Assembly (NCBI GenBank): GCA_965227335.1
Contig: CBDDFV010000006.1
Span: 357,118 to 421,117, forward strand
DNA from: CBDDFV01 sp965227335
GTDB lineage: Bacteria > Planctomycetota > Phycisphaerae > Phycisphaerales > SM1A02
Reading direction: 5' to 3'
DNA length: 64,000 nucleotides
Position 1 is the first letter of the stretch; the number at the start of each line of letters is the position of its first letter. The position numbers and the translations under genes were made by a program. Below are positions 49,574 to 57,849 of this stretch, in pieces. Below the pieces are notes generated by a model. The model was not told the origin of the DNA and ran no database searches. It saw only the letters and a list, made by a program, of their open reading frames with translations.

Positions 49574-49755
49574 AAAACCGGCCGCACCCAATGCTTTATC
49601 GTACGCGCCGACGCGGCCCCGCCTTCATTCCAGAATGACCATTTCGTGCTATTCGGCGTGTGGAAAGGTCGGTGTTTGCGGGGGTCCGGGAAGATCGTAT
49701 GGTTTCCCTGGTTCCGAGCGACGCCCCGGCCCGGGACCCGGGAGGCCGCCCGCTC

Positions 49756-51243
49756 ATGACCGCCACCACCCACCTGCTCGCCAGCGCCGGGGTGATCCTC
49801 GGGTCGTTCCTGATCGGCGCGGCGGTCGGGCTGCTCTTCGAGGCGAGACGGCGATCCCCGGCCCGGCTGCTTCGACGCGCGGCGATCGCCGGCGGGTTCG
49901 GAGCGATCGTCATCGTCGTGTCGTTCGGATTGGGCACGTCAGCCCTGAAACTGCCCGCGCCAGGCTGGTGGACGGATCTGTTCTTCGCGGCGCTGATCGC
50001 GGCGGGCGGCGTCGGTCTCATCCGCTGGGGCCGCCGGTGGGATCCCGCCGATGGTCGGCTGCGCTGCCCCAGGTGCTGGTACAGCATGGCGGGCGCTTCG
50101 GCGTCGAGCGTCTGTCCCGAGTGCGGCCACACGCCGGACTCGCCGGACGCATTGCTCCAGACCCGCCCCAGTCGACCCGCGATCGTGGTCGGCGTGCTCG
50201 TCGTGGTCATGGCGTGCCTCGCGACGATCGGACTGATCACGACCGGCGGCGAGTGGCGGCCGCTCATCCCGAACACGGTGCTCATCGCGATGACGGACGG
50301 GGCGATGTCGAACTGGGCGGCGGATGAGCTGAACCGGCGGGCGGCGATGGGCGGTCAGGCGGGGGCGGGCTTCGTCGACGTCGGCGTCGTGGCGAGCGGG
50401 ATGCGCGAGCGCGGCATGCTGCGGCCGCCGTCCAGAGCGTCCCGTCAGATCCTGACGGTCCTGCCGTGGGAGGACGTGAACGGCAGCGCGCTGTTCGACT
50501 GGCAATGGGCGTGGGTCGCCGATCGGATCGACGAACGGGGGCCGGCGGGAGTCTTCATACTCGCGGCCGTGCCGCACGAGCGGGCGAATCATCATCTGCG
50601 GCAGGCGGTTGCCGACGGTGTCCCCGACGCCGAACTGGCCCTGGCGGCGCGGATGGGGCGCGATCCCGCCTCGTTCGTCGGTGACGCGTCGATCGACACG
50701 GTGCTGGACGATTCGGAGGCGTGGGACTGGTTTGTCGCGAGCATCGCGGATGTCGACGCCGCGATGGCGATCATCGGGTCGCGGATGGACCGGATCGACA
50801 CGCCCGCGGCGGCGGCGGCGTTCGCCTCGGATCTGCTGCAGTCCGGGGTTCGGGCCCGGCCGGAGCTGGACGCCTTCATCTGGCGATGGATCGCACGATC
50901 GCCGATCGACGATCAGCGGGCGTTGTTCGACGTCTTTCTCGACCGGCCGGGCATGAACTGGCAGGTGGCGACCACGCTGAGCCGGCTTCAGCGTGAACAC
51001 GCGGCGGAGCTCGAAGCGGTGCTTGACGCCAGGGAGCGGATGTCATTCGGACCGCGGCGGGAGATGGAGCGGCTGGCGGCGCTGGTGGAGGTGCTGGACG
51101 ACCATCGGGACCCCCACGCCCGGCAGATGGGTCGGTACGCCGCGGCCGTGGTCGCGGCCTGGCGCGAGGCCGAGGCGTTGAATGCGGCCCGGGCTGCGGC
51201 GGAGGCGGGCGAGGCCCCCGGAACCGACCCCGGCGGATCGTGA
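49756..51243 (+). CDS. Membrane protein with zinc ribbon, planctomycete type
   Basis: The 495-residue product has several hydrophobic segments in its first half and a zinc ribbon RCPRCWYSMAGAS followed by VCPECGH, with cysteines near 104, 107, 120 and 123. This CPRCWY-type ribbon is common in planctomycete membrane proteins of unknown role. The C-terminal half is helix-rich, with weakly repeated segments. GGAGG 10 nt upstream supports ATG 49756 over 49660 and 49699. It diverges from the ECF sigma gene. Function unknown. Confidence 0.75.
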   Translation: MTATTHLLASAGVILGSFLIGAAVGLLFEARRRSPARLLRRAAIAGGFGAIVIVVSFGLGTSALKLPAPGWWTDLFFAALIAAGGVGLIRWGRRWDPADGRLRCPRCWYSMAGASASSVCPECGHTPDSPDALLQTRPSRPAIVVGVLVVVMACLATIGLITTGGEWRPLIPNTVLIAMTDGAMSNWAADELNRRAAMGGQAGAGFVDVGVVASGMRERGMLRPPSRASRQILTVLPWEDVNGSALFDWQWAWVADRIDERGPAGVFILAAVPHERANHHLRQAVADGVPDAELALAARMGRDPASFVGDASIDTVLDDSEAWDWFVASIADVDAAMAIIGSRMDRIDTPAAAAAFASDLLQSGVRARPELDAFIWRWIARSPIDDQRALFDVFLDRPGMNWQVATTLSRLQREHAAELEAVLDARERMSFGPRREMERLAALVEVLDDHRDPHARQMGRYAAAVVAAWREAEALNAARAAAEAGEAPGTDPGGS

Positions 51244-51249
51244 TTCCGC

Positions 51250-51255
51250 TATACT
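51250..51255 (+). promoter_or_regulatory. Candidate -10 for ptsI
   Basis: TATACT lies about 82 nt before the ptsI start and matches the -10 consensus at five of six bases. No -35 at proper spacing is obvious. Confidence 0.35.
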
Positions 51256-51336
51256 CGCGACCTCGCGCGGCGGATGGTTGGCCGCGATGGTCCGCGGGTG
51301 GCGGATCCAGGCCCCTGTACGCGACGTCTCCTCCTC

Positions 51337-53091
51337 ATGGAAGTCATTAAAGGCATCCCGGTAGGCCCCGGTACGGTGATCGGGCGGGCGTTCGTTCTTG
51401 ACGACGTCGCCGAGAATATCCCGTACCGCACCATCGGCGAGGATGATATAGAGCATCAGCTCAAGCGGCTGACAACGGCCCTGGAGGGGGCGGGCGCGGA
51501 CATCGCGCGGGACCGCGACCGGATCGCCGAGACGCTGGGTCCCGAGCCGGCGAAGATCTTCGAATTCCACCAGGGCCTCCTCGGCGACGCCTCGCTGATC
51601 GAGCCGATCCGCACGCGGATCGCGGACGAGCGGGTCACGGCGGAGTACGCGTTGTCGGAGGCGTTTCGCGAGCTGGCGGTCCAGTTCAAGCGGATGGAAA
51701 GCGATGTCTTCAAGCAGAAGGCGGCGGATGTCCTCGATCTGGACCGGCGGGTGCTCGGCAAGCTGATGGGTCGGTCGCGCGACCGGCTGTCGGATCTCGA
51801 GGAATCGGTCATCGTGATCGCCCACGAGATCACCCCGAGCGAGGCGGCGGCGTTGGATCTGGATCACGTCCTGGGCGTGGCGACGGACGCCGGGGGACGG
51901 ACGAGCCATACGTCGATTGTCGCGGCGGCGTTGAACATCCCGGTGGTGGTGGGTTGCCAGCGGGTGAGTACGCACGTTCGCGACGGCGACATGCTGGTGG
52001 TGGACGGCAAGTCGGGCGTGGTGGTGATTCGTCCGGACGAGGCGACGATCGAGGAGTATCGCCGGCAGATGGTGCGGGCGGAGGAGATCCAGGCCACGCT
52101 CGCGTCGGAGTCGGATCTCGAGTCGGTGACGACGTGCGGGGAGCCGATTCGCCTGCTCGGGAACATTGAGTTCCCGCGTGAGATCGACGCGGTGATCGGC
52201 CACGGCGGGCATGGCGTGGGGTTGTACCGCACGGAGTTCCTGTTCCTGACGAGTCCCACGGACCCGACGGAGGAGGAGCAGTACGAGACGTTCGCCGATG
52301 CGGTGAAGCGGGCGAACGGGCGGCCGCTGACGATCCGGACGCTGGATCTGGGGGCGGACAAGATGACGCAGAGTCGGGTGGAGGAGCCGGAGCGGAACCC
52401 GTTCCTGGGCTGCCGCTCGATCCGGTACTGCCTGCAGAATCTGCCGATGTTCCGGACGCATCTGCGGGCGATTCTGCGGGCGTCGGGTCACGGTCCGGTG
52501 AAGATCATGTTCCCGCTGATCACGACGCCGATGGAGCTTCGTCAGGCGAAGATGATCCTGGCGGACGTGCAGGAGGACCTCGCGGAAGGGGGGATTCCCT
52601 TCGATGAGAGCGCCCCGGTGGGCATGATGGTGGAAGCCCCGTCGGCGGCCCTGATGGCCCCGGTGTTCTCGCAGGAGGTCGATTTCTTCTCGATCGGGAC
52701 GAATGACCTTATCCAGTACACCCTGGCGGTCGATCGTGGGAATGAGCGGGTGGCGAGTCTCTATACCGGGGCGAGCCCCGCGGTGATCCATCTGATCAAG
52801 GCGGTCCTGCGGGCGGCCAAGCGGAAGGCGGTCGACACGTCGATTTGTGGTGAGATTGCCGGCGAGGTGCTCTACACCATGTTGCTGATCGGCGTCGGTC
52901 TGCGTAACCTATCCATGGTGCCGTCCCAGATCCCGCACGTGAAGCGTGTGGTGAGATCGGTGGATATCGCCCAGTGCGAGCGGCTGGCCCGGAAGGTCGG
53001 CTCGTTCGATTCGGAGCGCAGGATTCTGAACTGCCTGCGCGAGGAACTGTATCGAGTGCTTCCCGACGCGGATGGCGGTTGGTCCGCCTGA
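51337..53091 (+). CDS. ptsI: Phosphoenolpyruvate-protein phosphotransferase (PTS enzyme I)
   Basis: Enzyme I takes phosphate from phosphoenolpyruvate and passes it to HPr. The 584-residue product has the phosphohistidine site DAGGRTSHTSIVAAAL with H191 and the barrel domain blocks TEFLFL and IGTNDLIQYTLAVDRGNERV. The catalytic cysteine is C504 in SICGEIAGE. It has no GAF or HPr fusion. No HPr, EIIA or sugar permease gene is visible in the window, so it may serve a regulatory phosphorelay. The start at MEVIKGIPVGPGTVIGR is fixed by homology, without a good ribosome binding site. Confidence 0.95.
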   Translation: MEVIKGIPVGPGTVIGRAFVLDDVAENIPYRTIGEDDIEHQLKRLTTALEGAGADIARDRDRIAETLGPEPAKIFEFHQGLLGDASLIEPIRTRIADERVTAEYALSEAFRELAVQFKRMESDVFKQKAADVLDLDRRVLGKLMGRSRDRLSDLEESVIVIAHEITPSEAAALDLDHVLGVATDAGGRTSHTSIVAAALNIPVVVGCQRVSTHVRDGDMLVVDGKSGVVVIRPDEATIEEYRRQMVRAEEIQATLASESDLESVTTCGEPIRLLGNIEFPREIDAVIGHGGHGVGLYRTEFLFLTSPTDPTEEEQYETFADAVKRANGRPLTIRTLDLGADKMTQSRVEEPERNPFLGCRSIRYCLQNLPMFRTHLRAILRASGHGPVKIMFPLITTPMELRQAKMILADVQEDLAEGGIPFDESAPVGMMVEAPSAALMAPVFSQEVDFFSIGTNDLIQYTLAVDRGNERVASLYTGASPAVIHLIKAVLRAAKRKAVDTSICGEIAGEVLYTMLLIGVGLRNLSMVPSQIPHVKRVVRSVDIAQCERLARKVGSFDSERRILNCLREELYRVLPDADGGWSA

Positions 53092-53437
53092 CCGACGCGG
53101 GGGACGCACTGAACCTGAACCACGACCGGCGACGGTCGCGCCGCGGACGGACCCGCCCCTGCCCTTCGGCAGTCCGGTGATGCGTCCCCGACGGCCCGAC
53201 CCCCCCGCCGCGAGAACGATCGCCGCTTCCCGGTGCATGACGCCCCCAGGCTTCGCCAACCCGAGCCCCTTCTCTTCCGAGACCTTGCGACTGCTTCCCG
53301 CCGCCCGGCTCTGCCGCGCGTCCGACGGGAATGTCGTGGTCGTCCGGGAGCGGCGGGCGGCCCGATTGACGCGATGACCTCGTCGACCGGCCCCCCCGGC
53401 GCCCGTTTTCGCGGATGACCCGCGGAGACCCCCTGCT
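53092..53437 (+). other. 346-nt gap between ptsI and RNase E gene
   Basis: I see no convincing gene or terminator here. Overlapping ORFs are proline/arginine-rich shadows. The ribosome binding site GGAG for the RNase gene is at 53424-53427. RNase E mRNAs in other bacteria carry long autoregulatory leaders, and this space could hold one, but there is no direct evidence. Confidence 0.4.
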
Positions 53438-56400
53438 TTGGCCAAGAAAAAGAAGACCGCCGCCTCATCTGACCCGAAGAGCGGCGCCAAGAAGACCACG
53501 AAGAAGAAAACCCGTCGCACGAAGAAGGACGCGGAGGACGCGGACGCGACCGCCGTCGCCGCGCCCGACGTGAAGGCGGACGCAAAGGCCGACAACGCCA
53601 AAGCCGACGACGGCGAGGCGAAGACGAAGAAGAAGACCACCCGCCGACGCAAGAAGTCGTCGACCCGGTCGGAATCGAAGGCCGACCCGAAAGCCGACAC
53701 GAAGGTCGAGTCGAAGGCGGACGCGGAGGTCGACGCGAAGACGACCGACGATGATCGTCCAAGCGAATCGAAGTCGACCTCCCGGTCGGACGACGACGAC
53801 GACGGCGGCCGCTCGAAGAAGAAGCGGTCGACGCGGTCCCGGTCGTCGAAGACCGCCGACTCGAAGTCCTCGTCGCGTTCATCGTCCTCGTCCCGGTCGT
53901 CGTCCCGGTCATCGTCGAAGCCGGCGGCGTCCGCGTCGTCCGCCCGGTCGGGCGGCGAGGTCATGGTCGTCAACGAGTCGGCCGGCGAGGAATGCCGCAT
54001 CGCCGTGCTCGAAGAGGGTCACCTCGAGGAGCTGTACAGCGAGCGGGTGGCGTCGGCGACCAGCGTGGGGAACATCTACAAGGGACGCGTGACGAAGGTC
54101 GAACCCGCGATTCAGGCCGCGTTCGTCGATTACGGACAGGGCCAGAGCGGCTTCCTGCACATCACGGACCTGCATCCGAAGTACTTCCCGAAGGGCGGTC
54201 AGAAGGAGAAGGTCGGCAAGCGGGTGCCCCGCCGGAGCCGCCCGCCGATCCAGGAGGCGCTGAAGCCGGGGCAGGAGATCCTCGTCCAGGTGCTGAAGCA
54301 GGGCATCGGCTCGAAGGGGCCGACGCTCACGAGCTACCTGTCCATTCCCGGCCGTCTGATGGTCCTGATGCCGGACATGGACAACGTCGGCGTCTCCCGC
54401 AAGGTCGAGGACGAGAAGCAGCGGCGTGAGATGCGCAAGCAGCTCGACGGCCTCGACGTGCCGAAGGACTTCGGCCTGATTCTGCGGACGGCCGGCTTCG
54501 ACAAGACCAAGACGGAGCTGAAGCGCGACCTCGCGTACCTGACGCGTCTCTGGAAGGTCATGGACCGCCGGATCGCATCGGTCGGCGCGCCATGCGAACT
54601 CTACACCGAGTCCGATCTGCTGCTCCGCACCGTCCGCGACATCCTGCGGCCGTCGATCGAGGCGATCGTCGTCGATTCGCAATCGGCCTACGAGCGACTG
54701 ACCGCATTCCTGCGGGTGATCGCGCCGCGGTCGGGTCCGAAGGTGGTCCGCTATCGCGGCGCCGCGCCGATCTTCCACGCCTTCGACATCGAGCGTCAGA
54801 TCGAGTTGATCCACGCGCGTGAGGTTCCGCTCCCCTCGGGCGGCGCGCTGGTGATCGAACAGACCGAAGCCCTGGTGGCGATCGACGTGAACTCGGGACG
54901 CTCCCGCTCCGCCCGCGACAGCGAGACCAACGCCTTCGAGACGAACTGCGAGGCGGTCGACGAGATCTGCCGCCAGTTGCGGCTGCGCGACCTCGGCGGC
55001 CTCGTCGTGTGCGACCTCATCGACATGCGGCAGTCCCGCAACCGGCGCACCATCGAGGACCGTTTCCGCGAGCACATGAAGAAGGACCGCGCCAAGTCGA
55101 CGGTCCTGCGGCTCAGCGAGTTCGGGATCCTCGAAGTCACCCGCCAGCGGATGCGTCCCAGCCTCCGCAAGGCGCACTTCATGGACTGCCCGTCCTGCGC
55201 GGGACACGGCGAGATCCAGATGCCGGAGTCCCTCGCGGCGGACACGACGCGTCAGATCGGCTACCTCCTGCAGTTCGAGGCGGTGCGCCGGGTCGAGATC
55301 GTCTGCTCGCCGCAGGTCGCCTCCGTCCTGCTCAGCAAGAAACGCCGCGAACTCGTCCGCCAGGAGGACTCGACCGGCAAGACGCTGACGGTGCGGGTGA
55401 GCGACGCGATCGCGATCGACCGCATCGACTTCTACGCGTACGACAATCGCGGCACGGACCTCAACGTCGAGAAGCTGCCGAAGATCAAGCTGCCGTCGAT
55501 CGCGGAGATGGAGGCCGCCTCCGGTCGCGCCGACGACGAGGACGACGAGTTCGAGTACGACGATCAGAACGGCGAATCGGGCGGACGCAAACGCCGACGC
55601 CGACGACGTCGCAAACCCGGACCCGCCGACGCCTCCGCCATCGCCCTCTCGTCCGACCTCGGGGATGAACTCGACGAGATCGACGCCGAAGAGGACGCCG
55701 ACGAACAGGACGACGCGAAGAACGAAGCGTCCGACGGCGAACCGCGGGACGAGGAACCGCGGGACGACGGCGAACGCACCGGACGGCGACGACGCCGACG
55801 ACGGGGCGGACGTCGACGCCGGCGCGGCGGCGACCGCGGCGACGATCAGGCGACCGACGGCCAGACCGACGATTCGTCGAAGGACACGGGTCGGCAACAC
55901 CAGCCCGACCCGACGCCCGCCGTCATCGACGACAAACCGCTCCGTGTGCACGCCCTCGCGAAAGAGCTGGGCGTCGCCTCGAAGGAGATCCTCGCCCGCG
56001 CGGCCGAGGAAGGGCTCGAACTCAAGTCGCACAGCTCGTCAATCAAGATCGAAGACCTGCCCCGCGTCCGCAGCTGGTTCGCCCCCGAACCCGCACCGGC
56101 CGAGACCCCGACGACCGACGATCAGAGCCGCGCCGACGACGCGGGCGGCGAAGACAAGCCCCGGCGCAAGCGGCGCCGACGGCGCGGCCGACGCGATGAC
56201 GAACGGCGGGACGATCAGCCTGACGCGAAACGCGACGATACGCCGAAGCAGGACGCCGCCCGGGCGACCACGGACGAGCAGGGCGACGAGGCGCCGAAGA
56301 AGAAGCGATCGCGTCGCCGTCGTCGCAGGTCCGATGACGCCGACAAACGCGACGCCGCACCGACGGGATCGAAGGACGCCGAGAAGACCGGTGCGTCCGG

Positions 56401-56578
56401 CGATGCGAAGAGCGACTCCAGAGGCGGCGACAAGGCCGACGCGCCGTCGATCGAGACGTCGTCGCCGAAGTCGTCGGAGCCCAAGCTACTCCGTCCGCCC
56501 CGACGGTCGCTGTTCAAGTCGCGCAAGCCGGTCGGGCGGCAGTCGGTTGAGGCCGCCCTGACCGAACCGAAGAAATGA
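53438..56578 (+). CDS. rne: RNase E/G family ribonuclease with charged tails and IF2_N-like domain
   Basis: The 1046-residue endoribonuclease would initiate mRNA decay and process stable RNA. Domains in order are: a low-complexity K/D/S-rich N-terminal tail (1-170); an S1/RNase H-like core (about 190-300, GNIYKGRVTKVEPAIQAAFV); a DNase I-like catalytic domain with D483 (AIDVNSGR) and D526 (VVCDLIDM); and the zinc-link CPSC at 584-587. A second charged region (695-830) follows. An IF2_N-like helical module (about 833-881, LRVHALAKELGVASKEILAR) and an arginine-rich tail complete the protein. The start is TTG with GGAG 10 nt upstream. Its stop overlaps dxr (ATGA). Confidence 0.93.
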   Translation: MAKKKKTAASSDPKSGAKKTTKKKTRRTKKDAEDADATAVAAPDVKADAKADNAKADDGEAKTKKKTTRRRKKSSTRSESKADPKADTKVESKADAEVDAKTTDDDRPSESKSTSRSDDDDDGGRSKKKRSTRSRSSKTADSKSSSRSSSSSRSSSRSSSKPAASASSARSGGEVMVVNESAGEECRIAVLEEGHLEELYSERVASATSVGNIYKGRVTKVEPAIQAAFVDYGQGQSGFLHITDLHPKYFPKGGQKEKVGKRVPRRSRPPIQEALKPGQEILVQVLKQGIGSKGPTLTSYLSIPGRLMVLMPDMDNVGVSRKVEDEKQRREMRKQLDGLDVPKDFGLILRTAGFDKTKTELKRDLAYLTRLWKVMDRRIASVGAPCELYTESDLLLRTVRDILRPSIEAIVVDSQSAYERLTAFLRVIAPRSGPKVVRYRGAAPIFHAFDIERQIELIHAREVPLPSGGALVIEQTEALVAIDVNSGRSRSARDSETNAFETNCEAVDEICRQLRLRDLGGLVVCDLIDMRQSRNRRTIEDRFREHMKKDRAKSTVLRLSEFGILEVTRQRMRPSLRKAHFMDCPSCAGHGEIQMPESLAADTTRQIGYLLQFEAVRRVEIVCSPQVASVLLSKKRRELVRQEDSTGKTLTVRVSDAIAIDRIDFYAYDNRGTDLNVEKLPKIKLPSIAEMEAASGRADDEDDEFEYDDQNGESGGRKRRRRRRRKPGPADASAIALSSDLGDELDEIDAEEDADEQDDAKNEASDGEPRDEEPRDDGERTGRRRRRRRGGRRRRRGGDRGDDQATDGQTDDSSKDTGRQHQPDPTPAVIDDKPLRVHALAKELGVASKEILARAAEEGLELKSHSSSIKIEDLPRVRSWFAPEPAPAETPTTDDQSRADDAGGEDKPRRKRRRRRGRRDDERRDDQPDAKRDDTPKQDAARATTDEQGDEAPKKKRSRRRRRRSDDADKRDAAPTGSKDAEKTGASGDAKSDSRGGDKADAPSIETSSPKSSEPKLLRPPRRSLFKSRKPVGRQSVEAALTEPKK

Positions 56579-57780
56579 CGACCGCCGACGCGACGCCGCG
56601 CGGATCGAAACGCCTGATCATCCTCGGATCGACCGGGTCGATCGGCGCGGCGACGCTCGACGTGGTCAGCCATCTGCACGCGACCACCGCGCATCGGTTC
56701 AACGTGGTCGGACTCGCGGCGGGGCGCCGGTCGGACGCCGTCCGCGAACAGGCGCGGCGGTACCACGTCGGGCACGTGGCGCTGGCGGATGAAGGCGCGG
56801 CGGCGACGATGAACGAGGATGGTCTGACCGTCCACGCCGGCCCCGACGCCGCGCGAGAACTCGTGGACGCGGTCGCGGAGCCGGGCGACCTCGTGGTCGG
56901 CGCGATCGTCGGCGCGGCGGGGTTGCCCGCGATCCTCGCCGCGATCGAGCGGGGCTGCGACGTTGCTCTCGCGAACAAGGAGACGCTGGTCGCGGCCGGC
57001 GCGCTCGTGATGCCCCGCGTCGCGGCGCGAGGCGTGCGACTGCTGCCCGTCGACTCCGAGCACAGCGCGATCTTCCAGGCGCTGGCCGGCGACCGGGATC
57101 CGGACCACATCCGACGCATCGTGCTCACTGCGTCCGGCGGACCGTTCCGAACGTGGTCGAAGACGCGGATCGAGAACGCCTCGCTCGAAGCGGCCCTGGA
57201 TCACCCGACGTGGTCGATGGGCGAGAAGGTGACGATCGACTCCGCATCGATGATGAACAAGGCGCTCGAGGTGATCGAGGCGCACTGGCTGTTCGATCTG
57301 CCCGCGTCGAGGATCGAGACGATCGTGCATCCCGCGTCGATCGTGCACGGGTTCGTCGAGTACGTCGACGGCTCGGTGCTGGCCCAGTTGTCGCCGCCGG
57401 ACATGCGGACGCCGATCCAGCATGCGTTGCTCCATCCGGAGCGTGGCCCGGCTCCTGCCGCGACCCTTGACTGGACGACGTTGGCGACCCTCGAGTTCGA
57501 GCCGGTCGACCATGACCGTTTTCCCGCGATCCGTCTGGCGGAGCAGGCGATCGAGCGGGGCGGTTCGGCGGGGGCGGTGTTCAACGCGTCGAACGAGGCG
57601 GCGGTGGAGGCCTTCCGGGCCGGCCGCACGACCTTCGGCCGGATCGCGGAACTCGTGGCGGAGGCCTTGACGATGGTCGAGATCCGGCCGATTCAGGATC
57701 TGGCGGACGTGCGGGCGGCGGACGAGGCGGCCCGGGCGTTTGTCGAGTCCCGTCTCGAGGCGGCGGCCTCCCGCTCCTGA
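56575..57780 (+). CDS. dxr: 1-deoxy-D-xylulose 5-phosphate reductoisomerase
   Basis: Dxr catalyses the committed step of the MEP isoprenoid pathway using NADPH. The 401-residue product has the dinucleotide site LGSTGSIGAATLDV, VDSEHSAIFQAL, the metal/substrate region TIDSASMMNKALEVIEAHWL and FNASNEAAVEAF. Length and motifs are normal. The ATG overlaps the stop of the RNase gene, an unusual coupling of RNA decay and isoprenoid genes. It precedes an RseP-type protease, a common arrangement. Confidence 0.97.
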   Translation: MTTADATPRGSKRLIILGSTGSIGAATLDVVSHLHATTAHRFNVVGLAAGRRSDAVREQARRYHVGHVALADEGAAATMNEDGLTVHAGPDAARELVDAVAEPGDLVVGAIVGAAGLPAILAAIERGCDVALANKETLVAAGALVMPRVAARGVRLLPVDSEHSAIFQALAGDRDPDHIRRIVLTASGGPFRTWSKTRIENASLEAALDHPTWSMGEKVTIDSASMMNKALEVIEAHWLFDLPASRIETIVHPASIVHGFVEYVDGSVLAQLSPPDMRTPIQHALLHPERGPAPAATLDWTTLATLEFEPVDHDRFPAIRLAEQAIERGGSAGAVFNASNEAAVEAFRAGRTTFGRIAELVAEALTMVEIRPIQDLADVRAADEAARAFVESRLEAAASRS

Positions 57781-57849
57781 TCCTGTTCGCTTCGCCGTTC
57801 CTATGATTCGCCGGACCGGCCTCTTCCCACTCGCACTGGACTGTTCTTC

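Noticed and set aside
53820..53940. Repeat-like TCG/TCC-rich DNA in the RNase E gene, considered as a tandem repeat or CRISPR-like array
   Set aside because: It encodes the serine/arginine-rich tail in frame, with irregular units and no spacers.
55590..55830. Arginine codon clusters in the RNase gene, considered as a separate gene or frameshift
   Set aside because: The frame stays open through the IF2_N-like region and the tail, and acidic/basic clusters are normal for RNase E tails.
53909..56032. 707-codon minus-strand ORF over the RNase E gene
   Set aside because: RNase E motifs on the plus strand are unmistakable; the antisense frame is composition-driven.
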